Made by a program: the position numbers and the translations under genes. DNA of 64,000 bases, taken from NCBI GenBank assembly GCA_019802505.1, contig JAFMOC010000378.1:639418-703417 (forward strand), read 5' to 3'. Shown here one piece after another: positions 31,904 through 42,283 of the stretch (position 1 is the stretch's first letter; each line of letters starts with the position of its first letter). A model generated the notes under the pieces. That model did not search any database. It had not been told where the DNA came from and worked only from the letters and a program-made list of their open reading frames with translations. This stretch comes from Corydoras sp. C115. Its lineage: Eukaryota; Chordata; Actinopteri; Siluriformes; Callichthyidae.

Positions 31904-31987
31904 ACTGACCACCAGATGGCGCATTTAAAACACATTACTTTTACATTTAGACGTAATGTGGTTTAAATGCGCCCTCTGGCGGTCAGT
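31904..31987. promoter_or_regulatory. Palindrome with two CTCF-like sites
   Basis: CCACCAGATGGCGC (31909-31922) fits the CTCF core consensus. CCGCCAGAGGGCGC is on the opposite strand (31969-31982), and both are followed by ATTTAAA.CACATTA, giving arms of about 34 bp and a loop of about 16 bp. It lies about 180 bp upstream of a tRNA-Asp gene. A single similar arm is at 48627 near the third tRNA-Asp gene. Binding by CTCF is inference. Confidence 0.6.
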
Positions 31988-32169
31988 TTGTTAGGACAGT
32001 AAAGATAATGTCTGCGCTTGTCATGAAGGAAACGGTGGAGTCTGTTAAATACCAACAACGGATAAACTCTGAAAAAAAAAATAATTTACAAACATATTAA
32101 TAAAGATTAAAGCAATTTATATTGTAGTCTCAGTAATATCTTACGTTAATCTGACCGGAATCTCCGTGT

Positions 32170-32241
32170 TCCTCGTTAGTATAGTGGACAGTATCTCCGC
32201 CTGTCACGCGGAAGACCGGGGTTCGATTCCCCGACGGGGAG
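32170..32241 (+). tRNA. tRNA-Asp (GTC), copy 1
   Basis: A 72-base cloverleaf. The acceptor arm pairs TCCTCGT with ACGGGGA (T-G start typical of animal tRNA-Asp), the D arm contains the A box, the anticodon loop is CTGTCAC, and GGTTCGATTCC is a full B box. The anticodon stem is TCCGC/GCGGA. CCA is not encoded, as expected for nuclear genes. TTTT lies 8 bases past the end. Confidence 0.97.
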
Positions 32242-32244
32242 TTC

Positions 32245-32540
32245 ACCATTTTACAGCCTTCACCAAAAACCTGTTCACGATCATCTTCAAACATAAATAT
32301 CATTTTCTAATTTATAACAATCTATAATTGTTGTGTTCTTTTTCTTTGTGATTGCGTTATACAGAGATAAGCACTGTCCCGTTGAATGGATTAAAATTAC
32401 AAGCGCTGAAGTATTTAATGTATAAATATTTTGCACATCATCACCATTATTACCACGATGCCACCATGGTCTTGAAATTCTTTGATGGTTTAAGAGGAAT
32501 TCTAAACAATGATTAAATATAAAAAGTGTAAACTACTCAA
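32245..32540. other. Duplicated tRNA 3' flank, then spacer
   Basis: The first ~75 bases ('AAACCTGTTCACGATCATCT...') are shared with the flanks of the other two tRNA-Asp genes. The rest is AT-rich with no feature seen. Confidence 0.7.
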
Positions 32541-32541
32541 G

Positions 32542-32897
32542 GGTGGCACGGTGGCTTAGTGGTTTAGCATGTTCTCCTCTCAGCGCTAGGGATTCCCGGT
32601 TCAAATTCCCATCTGGGTGGAGTTTCCATGTTCTCCCCGTGTCCGCGTGGGTTTCCTCCGGGTTCTCCGGTTTCCTCCCACAGTCCAAAAACATGGATCA
32701 AGTCAATTGAATTCTCCAAATTGCCCCATAGAGAGAGTGTGTGTGTGTGTGAGGGAGTGTGTGCCCAGTGATAGATTGCCCCCCTGTCCTGGGTGTATCT
32801 GCCCAGCGCCCAAAACGTTCTCACCTGGATGGGCATGGGGAACCCCCCCCCCCCCGCGACCCTAATAGAGGATAAAGCGGGAGATAATGGATGGATT
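32542..32897 (+). mobile_element. Mermaid-like SINE
   Basis: Full-length plus copy between the first two tRNA genes. Confidence 0.92.
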
Positions 32898-33065
32898 AAT
32901 TACATTACAGACAGTATGAACCAAAGATGTTTCATGTTTTGTGTGGTCATCGTTATCAAATTCATTATAAAACTTATTTTTCAGCATTTCAGTCCTTAAC
33001 ACATTTTAAAGATAAGCTGTGACGTAAGCGATTTGAGCTCGTAATACATTTTAGAAACGAAGTAA

Positions 33066-33106
33066 TGACGTCAACAGCCGGTTGTAATCGGGATTTGGTA
33101 TAAAAG
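33066..33106 (+). promoter_or_regulatory. Possible CRE plus TATA box
   Basis: TGACGTCA at 33066 and GGTATAAAAGC at 33097, 30 bp apart, look like a compact RNA polymerase II promoter. No ORF follows before the tRNA at 33315, so the target is unknown and chance is possible. Confidence 0.3.
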
Positions 33107-33314
33107 CTGGAAATTTTAATGAGATTTTAATGAGCAGAGAAACTCAGAGGATGTTTTAACAAATGATGGAGACAATTATTAAATATACTTAAAAAAATAA
33201 ATAAATAAATTAATTAATTAAAAAAAAAAAAAAAAAAAACGTCCCTCGTTCTATTCTGATTTTTTTTTTTATATTTACCTTTAGATAACCTTTTGACAAA
33301 CGTATTGTACGGCT

Positions 33315-33386
33315 TCCTCGTTAGTATAGTGGACAGTATCTCCGCCTGTCACGCGGAAGACCGGGGTTCGATTCCCCGACGGGGAG
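33315..33386 (+). tRNA. tRNA-Asp (GTC), copy 2
   Basis: Identical over all 72 bases to the copy at 32170. It is followed by a T run (ATTTTTTG) that can end RNA polymerase III transcription. Confidence 0.97.
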
Positions 33387-33653
33387 TACAATTTTTTGCA
33401 GCCTTCTCTAAAAACCTGTTCACGATCATCTTCAAACATAAATATCATTTTATAATTTATTAATTGTTGTGATTTTTTGAGTGCGTTATATGCAGATTAA
33501 ATGAAATGGATTAATATTTGATCCATCCTTCATCCTTCAACATTGTTTTGAAAAGATCCACGCGTTTGGTTTAGATGATTGAATGATACGTTGACTGATG
33601 AAGGTCAACTTATTTTAACAATTATTAATAAATATAATATAATTATTAGTGTG

Positions 33654-33996
33654 CGGCACGGTGGCTTAGTGGTCAGCACGTTTGCCTCTCAGCACTAGGG
33701 ATTCCCGGTTTGAATCCCCATCTGGGTGGAGTTTCCATGTTCTCCCCGTGTCTGTGTGGGTTTCCTCCGGGTTCTCCGGTTTCCTCCCACAGTCCAAAAA
33801 CATGGATCAAGTCAATTGAGTTCTCCAAATTGCCCCATAGAGTGTGTCTGTGTGAGTGAGTGTGTGCCCAGCGACAGATTGGCGCCCTGTCCTGGGTGTA
33901 TCTGCCCAGCGCCCGAAACGTTCTCCTCTGAATGGGCATGGGGAACCCCACCGCGACCCTAATAGAGGATAAAGCGGGAGATAATGAATGAATGAA
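33654..33996 (+). mobile_element. Mermaid-like SINE with target duplication
   Basis: Flanked by AATTATTAGT on both sides. The head keeps TGGCTTAGTGG (A box) and GGTTTGAATCC (B box with one change). Confidence 0.92.
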
Positions 33997-34292
33997 TAAT
34001 TATTAGTTGGGAACCGATGTGAATTCTTCTTGTAGTTTGATGTTCACGGAAAATAAGTGCATTCGGTTTATTAGCGCCACCTAGTGAACAGGGGGATAAA
34101 GAATCGTGCTCAGAGCTTGTTTCTAATTATAGTGTTAATATTCCTCTTGCTTGCTGATTAATGGAACAGGATAAGTTTAAAGTTATTAAAGCGATAACTT
34201 TAAAGCGATATTTATGGAGCAACTGTAATTTCATACACGGTGAGTATTACTCTTAAGGTTTAACAACAAGCGTCATAAAAACGCTTTACTTC

Positions 34293-34464
34293 CAAACAGT
34301 CGGGGGCGCTATTGCACCAAATATGAAATGAAGAATGTGGAGAAAACAACAAGATCGTCGTGTTCTGCGAGCACTGAATGATTTAATAAAGAGATGATTT
34401 GCACTTCATCATCATCTTCATCATCATCTTCATCTTCATCATCAGATCCAGTTCTTTACAGAAG
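34293..34464 (+). promoter_or_regulatory. First-exon/promoter module of zinc-finger gene 5
   Basis: CGCTTTACTTCCAAACAGTC, GGGGGCGCTATTGCACC, TCGTCGTGTTCTGCGAGCAC and the exon end TTTACAGAAG|GTGAG with the donor after 34464. A CAT/CTT microsatellite lies in the exon. Confidence 0.75.
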
Positions 34465-34735
34465 GTGAGATGAATTGACTGAAGGTTAATTATTTGTGGG
34501 ATAATCAGCATGTAAATAAAAGCATGTGGAGGGAAGATCGTGTTCTATAGTATTGAGAACTTTAACTGTTAATCGGAAACAATCAAATATAAAGTTGCAC
34601 GTTCCTGATTTTCCCGTAAATGTGGAGCAGTTTTGTACTTCAAATCCAATCAGGTTAATTAGTCAGATGTGTAGTTATACACGTTCTGACATCTCCACAG
34701 AAAGTTAGAAATTTGGAATTACAGTAAGAAAAAGA

Positions 34736-35054
34736 TTTATTCATTCATTATCTCCCGCTTTATCCTCTATTAGGGTCGCGGTGGGGTTCCCCATGCCCAT
34801 CCAGGGGAGAACGTCTCAGGCGCTGGGCAGATACATCCAGGACAGGGGGCAATCTATCACTGGGCATACACTCACTCACACACACACACTTAATATGGGG
34901 CAATTTGGAGAACTCAATTGACTTGATCCATGTTTTTGGACTGTGGGAGGAAACCGGAGAACCCGGAGGAAACCCATGCAGACATGGGGAGAACATGCAA
35001 ACTCCACCCAGATGGGGATTTGAACCGGGAATCCCTAGTGCTGAGAGGCGAACG
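34736..35054 (-). mobile_element. Mermaid-like SINE, head truncated
   Basis: Minus-oriented copy in intron 1 of zinc-finger gene 5; the last ~20 bases of the head are missing. Confidence 0.9.
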
Positions 35055-35129
35055 AAAAAGATTTAGATTTACAAAATAGTTATACAAAGGACAAGTAAAC
35101 TAAAATAAAATATATATTTACAATGTGCA

Positions 35130-35488
35130 ATTATTCATTCGTTCATTCATTATCTTCCGCTTTATTCTCTATTAGGGTCGTTGTGGGGTTCCCCATGCCC
35201 ATCCAGGGGAGAACGTTTCGGGCGCTGGGCAGATACACCCAGGACAGGGGGCAATCTATTACTGGGCACACACTCACTCCCACAGACACACACTCTATAT
35301 GGTGCAATTTGGAGAACTCAATTGACTTGAACCATGTTTTTGGACTGTGGGAGGAAACCGGAGAACCCGGAGGAAACCCACGCAGACACCGGGAGAACAT
35401 GGAAACTCCACCCAGATGGGGATTCGAACCGGGAATCCCTAGAGCTGAGAGGCGAACATACTAAACCACTAAGACACTGTGCCACCCC
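35130..35488 (-). mobile_element. Mermaid-like SINE
   Basis: Full-length minus-oriented copy. CAATGTGCAATT occurs on both sides, a likely 12-bp target duplication. Confidence 0.92.
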
Positions 35489-35828
35489 CAATGTGCAATT
35501 GAATTAAAAAAAGAGAAACTGTACAAATATGGCACTGTAACGGATCTAAAGTAAAAATTGTTTTATAACTTATAATTAAAGTGAGTGATGCATCTATGTG
35601 CAACTAATGCAGTGCAGGCTTAAAAGTTTGAGTGTTGAAGACGTGGGTGGGATTGTGTCCGTTTAGTCCTGTTTCAGTCCTGTTTCAGTCCTGTTTTAGT
35701 CCTGGTTCTAGTCCCTACTTGAAGTTTGTGTGATGTTGTGAAATCTACCTATTGCTGCACCAAGTAAATAAATCACTGTGCAGTGCACTTTATTTTTTAA
35801 AAAATCATGAATTCTTTTTTTTAAATCC

Positions 35829-35916
35829 TGAACGAGGTGATGGGGAGGGATGGAGACGACCGCAGCTCTCATTAAGCAAAAGGAGGTGAAACACCCTGAA
35901 CAAGTCAGCGGTCTGG
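35829..35916 (+). other. Start exon of zinc-finger gene 5
   Basis: The ATG at 35850 to the donor CTGG|GTAAG after 35916 gives 67 coding bases: METTAALIKQKEVKHPEQ then VSGL. An out-of-frame ATG lies 10 bases upstream. Spliced to 36063 it reads GTPSFPFT and then stops. Confidence 0.75.
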
Positions 35917-36212
35917 GTAAGATTATTAGCTTACTCTAACAACAATGTTACACTTAATACTTTTTAAAGAACATGTACACTTTTTATTCACTGGTAAAAC
36001 CTTACCTGAAATACACTTTAAATTCCTACCATAACAAGAACCTCATTTATTGCTCTCTTAACAGGAACACCATCGTTTCCTTTCACTTGAACACGTTTAA
36101 AAGACAAAATACCGAGTTTTTCACTTTGGAAAGTGTTAACATCATCAGAAGCTTCGCAAAGGAAAGAAAACGACATCTTCATGCCTTCAGGAATGACTTT
36201 TACGGAGAAAAC

Positions 36213-37427
36213 ATGAGCACATCCACAACGAAGAAAAAGCGCATTCCAACAAACAGCGTGGAAGACGTTTCCCTTCATCTTCTTAAACACCAGGGGGGAG
36301 TCATCACAGAGGAACAGCCACGTTCCTGCCCAGAGTATGAAAAGAGTTGCACTCCACAGTTTCCACCTGAACAACACCAGCGCATTCTCAAAGGAGATAA
36401 AACATTCACGTGCTCACAGTGTGGAAAGGGTTTTACCAAGCAGGGCAATCTCAAACAGCACCAGCGCATTCACACCGGAGAGAAACCGTACTCCTGCTCG
36501 CAGTGTGGAAAGAGTTTTATTTACCAGAGCAGTCTTAAACTGCATCAGCGCATCCACACGGGAGAGAAACCATTCTCCTGCTCACAGTGTGGAAAAGCTT
36601 TCACAGATCAGAGCAATCTTAAAGAACACCAGCGCATTCACTTGGGAGAGAAACCATACTCCTGCTCACAGTGCGGAAAGAGTTTCACTCGATTGAGTTT
36701 TTGCAAACTTCATCAGCGCGTTCATACGGGAGAAAAAACATATTTTTGCTCGGAATGTGGAAGAGGTTTTACTAATCAGTGTAATCTGAAAGAACACCAG
36801 CGCATTCACACCGGAGTAAAACCTTACATTTGTTCACAGTGTGGAAAACGTTTCTCTCAACAGAGCAGCTTTACACGCCACCGGCGAATTCACACAGGAG
36901 AGAAAACCTACATCTGCTCACAATGTGGGAAAAGTTTTACCTTCCAGAGCAATTTTAAACTCCATCAGCGCATTCACACCGGAGAAAAGCCTTATTCCTG
37001 CTTACACTGTGGGAAAAGTTTTATTGATGGGAGTAATCTTAAGGAACACCAGCGCATTCACACCGGAGAGAAACCGTACTCCTGCTCGCAGTGCGGAAAG
37101 AGTTTCAGTCACCAGAGCAGTCTTAAAGTGCATCGGCATATTCACACAGGAGAGAAACCGTACTCATGTTCACAGTGTGGAAAAGTTTTTAGCAATCAGA
37201 GTAATCTGAAGCAACACCAGCGCATTCACACGGGAGAGAAACCCTACTCCTGCTCAGAGTGCGGGAAAGTCTTCACTAATCAGAGTAATTTTAAACAGCA
37301 CGAGCGCATTCACACGGGCGAAAAGCCATACTCATGCTCGGAGTGTGGAAAGAATTTTACTAGAAAAATCTTTCTGAAGCAGCACCAGCAGATTCACACA
37401 GAAAAAGCTCATTCCAACGTACAGTAG
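36213..37427 (+). CDS. C2H2 zinc-finger protein 5 (finger exon)
   Basis: From the ATG at 36213 it encodes 404 residues. A basic leader of about 50 residues (MSTSTTKKKRIPTN...) and one degenerate finger (CPEYEKS...) precede twelve intact C2H2 fingers with TGEKPY linkers. The exon begins at 36063 after CTCTCTTAACAG and is open upstream in the same frame. The start exon joins 36063 in a different frame that stops after nine codons, so the ATG at 36213 is the likely start. A single-exon reading from 35973 would cross the intron and is less likely. An AATAAA is at 37509. By family it is a nuclear sequence-specific DNA-binding protein; the target is unknown. It is the largest array in the window. 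Confidence 0.88.
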   Translation: MSTSTTKKKRIPTNSVEDVSLHLLKHQGGVITEEQPRSCPEYEKSCTPQFPPEQHQRILKGDKTFTCSQCGKGFTKQGNLKQHQRIHTGEKPYSCSQCGKSFIYQSSLKLHQRIHTGEKPFSCSQCGKAFTDQSNLKEHQRIHLGEKPYSCSQCGKSFTRLSFCKLHQRVHTGEKTYFCSECGRGFTNQCNLKEHQRIHTGVKPYICSQCGKRFSQQSSFTRHRRIHTGEKTYICSQCGKSFTFQSNFKLHQRIHTGEKPYSCLHCGKSFIDGSNLKEHQRIHTGEKPYSCSQCGKSFSHQSSLKVHRHIHTGEKPYSCSQCGKVFSNQSNLKQHQRIHTGEKPYSCSECGKVFTNQSNFKQHERIHTGEKPYSCSECGKNFTRKIFLKQHQQIHTEKAHSNVQ

Positions 37428-37589
37428 CCTGATTTTAATGCAAATGTTTGGTAAACCTTGTATACAAATTTTTGGCATAAAAAAAAGGTTTATGAAAATG
37501 ATGACAAGTGAATAAACTTATGAAAGCCACCAAAACAATGTCCACGCTGCTCCAAGCAGCATGTTGTTTTCAATAACTGGTCACCTTTG

Positions 37590-37925
37590 GGGCGGCACGG
37601 TGGCTTAGTGGTTTAGCACGTTCCTCTCAGCGCTAGGGATTCCCGGTTCGAATCCCCATCTGGGTGGAGTTTCCATGTTCTCCCCGTGTCTGCGTGGGTT
37701 TCCTCCGGGTTCTCCGGTTTCCTCCCACAGTCCAAAAACATGGATCAAGTCAATTGAGTTCTCCAAATTGCCCCATATAGAGTGTGTGTGTGCCCAGGAA
37801 TGGATTGGCATCCTGTCCTGGGTGTATCTGCCCAGCGCCCGAAACTTTCTCTCCTGGATGGGCATGGGGGAGAGGATATAGGATAAAGATAAAGAAGATA
37901 ATGATAAAGAAGATAATGAATGAAT
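37590..37925 (+). mobile_element. Mermaid-like SINE
   Basis: Plus copy with small deletions near the tail; directly after the conserved 3' UTR block of zinc-finger gene 5. Confidence 0.9.
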
Positions 37926-37942
37926 GGTCACCTTTGCCAACT

Positions 37943-38155
37943 ATCCATCCATCCATTATCTCCCGCTTTATCCTATATTAGGGTCGTGGGGGGGGTTCCC
38001 CATGCCAATTCAGGGGAGAACGTTTCGGGCGCTGGGCAGATACACCCAGGACAGGACGCCAATCTATCACTGGACACACACTCACTCACACACACACACT
38101 CTATATGGGGCAATTTGGAGAATTCAATTGACTTGATCCATGTTTTTTGGATCAA
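37943..38155 (-). mobile_element. Mermaid-like SINE, head missing
   Basis: Minus-oriented and tail to tail with the previous copy. It ends at CCATGTTTTTTGGATCAACA. Confidence 0.88.
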
Positions 38156-38156
38156 C

Positions 38157-38692
38157 AGCTGAAAAAAACAGCTGTTTGTGCTTCCAAGCTCAGTGTGTGT
38201 GTGTGTGTGTGTGTGTGTGAGGGAGACCTTCAACATTATCGGGCGTAAAGTTACCGTAATAACTGTATGTTGTCTGTAAAGAGCAGCTTCTCAGCTTTCA
38301 TAAACCGTCAGAATATTTCTGAAGGTGCAAACTGTCTCAAACTTACGGTAATTAAATAAAACCTTAAAACTGTCTGATCTGCGACGGACTCGTAAAACAG
38401 ATTCATGCTTTTCTGCTGAAGCTCAGGTTCCTTTATTCAAACATTTTCATCCAAAAGCATCATTTATTAGAACTGAATGTGCTGCCCCCTGGTGACAGAC
38501 ACATTTCATATGATATTTAATTTTATACATATAAACAATATAAATAATAAATGATCAAACTAAATGAATGTAACAACAGTTTGAAAAATGGATAAATACA
38601 CTCATGAAAGGACACATTTTAAAGAGGACAGAGGGGGAATAAGGGATCTGGGCTAAAGACCCAGATGTTTCTAAACCCTAAAAACGCCCCTG
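38157..38692 (-). mobile_element. Dispersed repeat with CAGGGGCG terminus, copy 1
   Basis: Reverse complement of 50380-50910 and 56811-57435. Its right end reads (minus strand) CAGGGGCGTTTTTAGGGTTT, a terminus seen in some fish hAT-like transposons. There is no coding region. Class assignment is a guess. Confidence 0.6.
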
Positions 38693-39450
38693 GAGCCGTC
38701 GGTCCAGGTCAGAGCCCGCCACCGCAGTTCAAAAGCTGGGCGATTGTGCATCTCCCACAGCAGACTCTCATCAGCACCAGGGCTCCCCTGCCTTTTATGC
38801 AGAATCGTCACGAGGGTTACATTTACATTACATTTACATTTACTTATTTAGCAGACGCTTTTATCCAAAGCGATTTACAAATGAGAACATTACAAGTCAG
38901 AAGTTATGAAGAAAACCAACTACACTGTAAATTCATCAAACCTGATTATTATTTGATGCTGCACCCCCCTCCCCTTTTTTTTTCTCTCTCCCTACAACAG
39001 GCAATTTGTAAAAGAGATGCGTCTTCAGTAGTTTCTTAAATCTGTTTAGTGATTCTGTCGTACGGACAGAGTTGGGAAGATCGTTCCACCATGTTGCAGT
39101 GGTGATCGCCACGGAGTGAGAATCAGCTCCTCGGTGAGGTGGAACCACCAGGGGGCGATCATCACTGGAGCGAAGTGAACGAGGGTTACATGCGAGCGGA
39201 GCGGGCTGGGCCCCACCTGCAGGTTTCCCTGCAATTAATTCTGTGCCCTGTTTCGACTCGAGGGCACTGAGTCGAGACAGGCCCCTACACTCCCTTCTTT
39301 CTTCAATCGGTGCTTGGGGCGAGTCGTCCTCACACTCCCGATCGTCCTTGAATTGGTGCCTGACACATGCAGGTGAAAAACAGATTATATAAAAAGTGAC
39401 CATAAGTTTGTGAGTGATCAAAAGACATAAGAAAATATATTTTCCCCACA
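38693..39450 (-). mobile_element. Left LTR of a degraded LTR retroelement
   Basis: On the minus strand it begins TGTGGGGAAAATATATTTTC at 39450, after a purine-rich stretch (CCAAGAGTGGAA) that could be the polypurine tract. It shares CCGTCGGTCC.GGTCAGA.C and CATAAG..ATCAGAAAATAT-type segments with 41100-41481. A LINE piece (38816-39232) is inserted in it. Confidence 0.55.
38816..39232 (-). mobile_element. LINE 3' fragment (same family as 61090)
   Basis: Minus-strand translation gives LRSSDDRPLVVPPHRGADSH and WWNDLPNSVRTTESLNRFKK, the C-terminal end of the ORF2-type protein seen at 61114, then the AAGACGCATCTCTTTTACAA tail and a (TGTAAA)n end. Confidence 0.85.
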
Positions 39451-39735
39451 TTCCACTCTTGGCTTTTGTCACCAGCAGATTATGGAATAATTTGTACCAG
39501 AATATGGGGTAAATTGGTCCATATTAGATTTTATTCCATTAAATATGTATATCCTGGTATGGCATGTAGCTTTCAGAGGTTCTTTCTCCCAGGTGATAAT
39601 TCTAAATGGCCAATACCTGTTCCCTACAGTGATTATGGTTAATGGACCTGTTTGATAATGGTGGATAGTTTTTTGTGGATAGGTTTGGTGGCCATAATTT
39701 CTCTGTGATAATTCCTACCATTATCCAAGTAATAC

Positions 39736-40436
39736 ACTGTTTAGTTTCCGTTGCATCGCGGTTTTGACCCTCTTGACATAAAGACAGATTCCGACATTAC
39801 ACGCAGCAATTATTAACAAAACTCCTATCAACACCAGAATAGGGGTGCTATAAATTCTTTAGCATAAGGTGATAATCCATTGAATATGTCATACCAATGT
39901 GATGCTAAATGTTGTAATACCATCTTCGATGCTGTTAGCACCTTTCCTTTGGTTATCAGAGTGGACACCACTAGCTGTGACATGTTTATGAAATTCCACC
40001 AATTGTTGTAACTCCTTGGAGGTGTTCAGTATGCTTCTGAAGCCCTCCAAAGACATTTTGAATGGAGGGACAAATCACTCATTGTTTTGGTTAATTGCTC
40101 CTCCGAGTCTTTCTGCTGCTTCAACAATTGATCACATTTTTCCAACGTTTGTTTCCATGCTTCCCCCACAAGCCACAACCAACGCTGTATGGAGTCTATC
40201 GGCTTTTTACCCGTAACAGGAATTCTGTTCAACTCACTGCACAAATCCTCTGGTTCGGGGCTCCTTAAAATTTTGCCCCAAGACTCAGGTCTACCACCTC
40301 CCACATGTAGTTCTTGCGCGACTATGTAGGTCACTTTAGCTTCATCCCAACCCGGGATGAGCTCAACTGGTTTCTGTTTTGGTTTCACTACCTCCTCCTT
40401 TGAGGGGTTATTAAGCGTATCCTGTTCATTTATCAT
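39736..40436 (-). pseudogene. Envelope-like remnant of an endogenous LTR element
   Basis: An ORF (40436-40026, 136 codons) is followed, after frameshifts, by a segment reading HWYDIFNGLSPYAKEF and a hydrophobic stretch (ILVLIGVLLIIAAC) with a basic tail (YVKRVK), near 39900-39760. A C-terminal membrane anchor just upstream of a polypurine-like tract and LTR fits a retroviral-type envelope transmembrane subunit. It is broken in several places and not functional. The family is not identified; a non-env ORF is possible. Confidence 0.5.
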
Positions 40437-40670
40437 TCATTATCTCCCGCTTTATCCTCTATTAGGGTCGCGGTGGGGTTCCCCATGCCCATCCAGGGGA
40501 GAACGTTTCGGGCGCTGGGCAGATAGACCCAGGACAGGGCGCCAATCCATCGCTGGGCACACTCACACACACACACACACACTCTATATGGGGCAATTTG
40601 GAGAATTCAATTGACTTGATCCATGTTCTTGGACTGTGGGAGGAAACCGGAGAACCTGGAGTAAACCAAA
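40433..40670 (-). mobile_element. Mermaid-like SINE, head missing
   Basis: Minus-oriented; inserted in the interior of the LTR element upstream of the envelope-like remnant. Confidence 0.88.
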
Positions 40671-40810
40671 TATTTGCACATAAAAGCACAACCCACTTTG
40701 ATTATAACTTTTAACTTATAAGACCATTTTAGTTCATATCTGTTATCTGTCCATAATTGTACAGTTTCTCTTCTTTTCAAAATTCAGTGTAAATACATAG
40801 TTAAATTTTA

Positions 40811-40990
40811 TTTATTCATTCATTATCTCCCGCTTTATATCCTCTATTAGGGCCCATCCAGGGGAGAACGTTTCGGGTGCTGGGCAGATACACCCAGGAC
40901 AGGACACCAATCTATCACTGGACATTCACTCACACAGACACACTCTATATGGGGCAATTTGGAGAACTCAATTCACTTGATCCATGTTTT
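40811..40990 (-). mobile_element. Mermaid-like SINE, head missing
   Basis: Minus-oriented, with the C-rich segment deleted; joined to a LINE tail. Confidence 0.85.
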
Positions 40991-41095
40991 GTTTTTTCTT
41001 ATCTTCTTAAATTTAAACTTTATGTGGAGAAGTCAGGAAAGAATTTCACTGCTGGCTGTACAATGTATATCTACGACAAATAAACCTTGATTCAA
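40991..41095 (+). mobile_element. LINE 3'-tail fragment
   Basis: GAAAGAATTTCACTGCTGGC then ACGACAAATAAACCTTGATTC, the tail style of a fish RTE/Rex-type LINE. Non-coding. Confidence 0.5.
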
Positions 41096-41099
41096 ACTT

Positions 41100-41481
41100 C
41101 GAATCAGGTTCGAGTGAAATCGGCACAGAGACAATGAATACACAACAACACTGGTGCTAGAATAATGTGTCTTTATTCCCCACACACAGAGTATATAGAA
41201 ACTTCATCAAACATCACACTGAACTACAGAGCCAAGCCCTTACCTGACACACTAGGACCGGAGAGCCGTCGGTCCTGGTCAGAACCCGCCACCGCAGCTC
41301 TAGACTATTAAAGTAATCGTCACCCCGCTGGTGTTCATGCATCTCTTGGGACAGAGCAGCTGGTTTTCACTTTTAGAGTTCTTCATAAATTGTCTGCAAA
41401 TCAAAGTGGGTGTCACATAGCAAATTTCTTGTTTATAGTAAAAAGTGACCATAAGACATCAGAAAATATATTTTCCCCACA
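41100..41481 (-). mobile_element. Right (5') LTR of the degraded LTR retroelement
   Basis: On the minus strand it begins TGTGGGGAAAATATATTTTC at 41481 and contains GGGGAATAAAGACACATTAT near the other end, with AATAAA as a polyadenylation signal. It matches 38693-39450. Confidence 0.55.
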
Positions 41482-41539
41482 GTTGGCTTAGTTAATTTCC
41501 TAAGGGATAAATCTGATTATAAGATGTGCGTAACTCCAT

Positions 41540-41818
41540 CCATTTATGAACTACAAACAAGAAATTTGCCATGTGACACCCACTTTGATTTGCAGAGACA
41601 TCCACCAGCGAAAAGCACAGACTGATTGCACTTTCCATTCACTTTTTGCCATTTAACTTAGTAGTGCTTTGTTATCCAGTGTTCAGGAACATTTTTATTA
41701 ATCCATTTTCTTTTAGAAAATTTATGAAGAATTTAGAATTTATTAAGAATTTATGAAGCTAAAACCAGCTGCTCTGTCCCAAGAGCTGCATGAACACCAG
41801 CGGGGTGATGATTACTTT
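41540..41818 (+). repeat. Inverted copy of part of the LTR
   Basis: ACAAACAAGAAATTTGCCAT, TGACACCCACTTTGATTTGC and CATGAACACCAGCGGGGTGA are the reverse complement of 41320-41435. About 160 bp of other sequence (41604-41762) splits the copy. Confidence 0.85.
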
Positions 41819-42042
41819 AAAAGTATTTTTTATTCTTATCAGTATAAGTAAATTATTTGTTATATTCATTAACATTTCTTTTGTTTGGTATTATATTGTT
41901 TGATACAGAAGTGGGTGCTGATGTTTGCTTTCATTTACTGAGAAAACCCAAAATTAACCTTGTTTTCATTTTCCTCTTAATTATAACAGTCCATTTTTAT
42001 ATTTTGATGGAAGCAATATACATTTTTTTGTTTTGATTAGTA

Positions 42043-42105
42043 TTCATTCATTATCTTCCACTGAATCCTCTACTAGGGATGCGGGGGGTAGGGGGTTCCC
42101 CAGCT
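42043..42105 (-). mobile_element. Mermaid-like SINE tail fragment
   Basis: ATTCATTCATTATCTTCCAC to GGGGGTTCCCC only. Confidence 0.75.
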
Positions 42106-42225
42106 TGTGGTCGCTTCGGCTTGCTCTTTGGGGGTTTAAAGGCTTTTCATTCTGTAAAGCTGCTTTGTGACAATGTACTGTTGTAAAAAGCGCTATAGAA
42201 ATAAATAACTTGAACTTGAACTTGG
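42106..42225 (+). mobile_element. LINE-type 3' tail
   Basis: AAAGCTGCTTTGTGACAATG, AAAGCGCTATAGAAATAAAT and (TTGAAC)n form a typical fish L2-like 3' end. Confidence 0.6.
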
Positions 42226-42283
42226 TCGAGCTCTCTCCCCGCAGTGTAGGATTTAAAGACCTGTTGCATTGCAGATAACCCGT

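Noticed and set aside
36018..36377. 119-codon minus ORF at the start of zinc-finger gene 5
   Set aside because: Antisense to the leader and first fingers; no features of its own.
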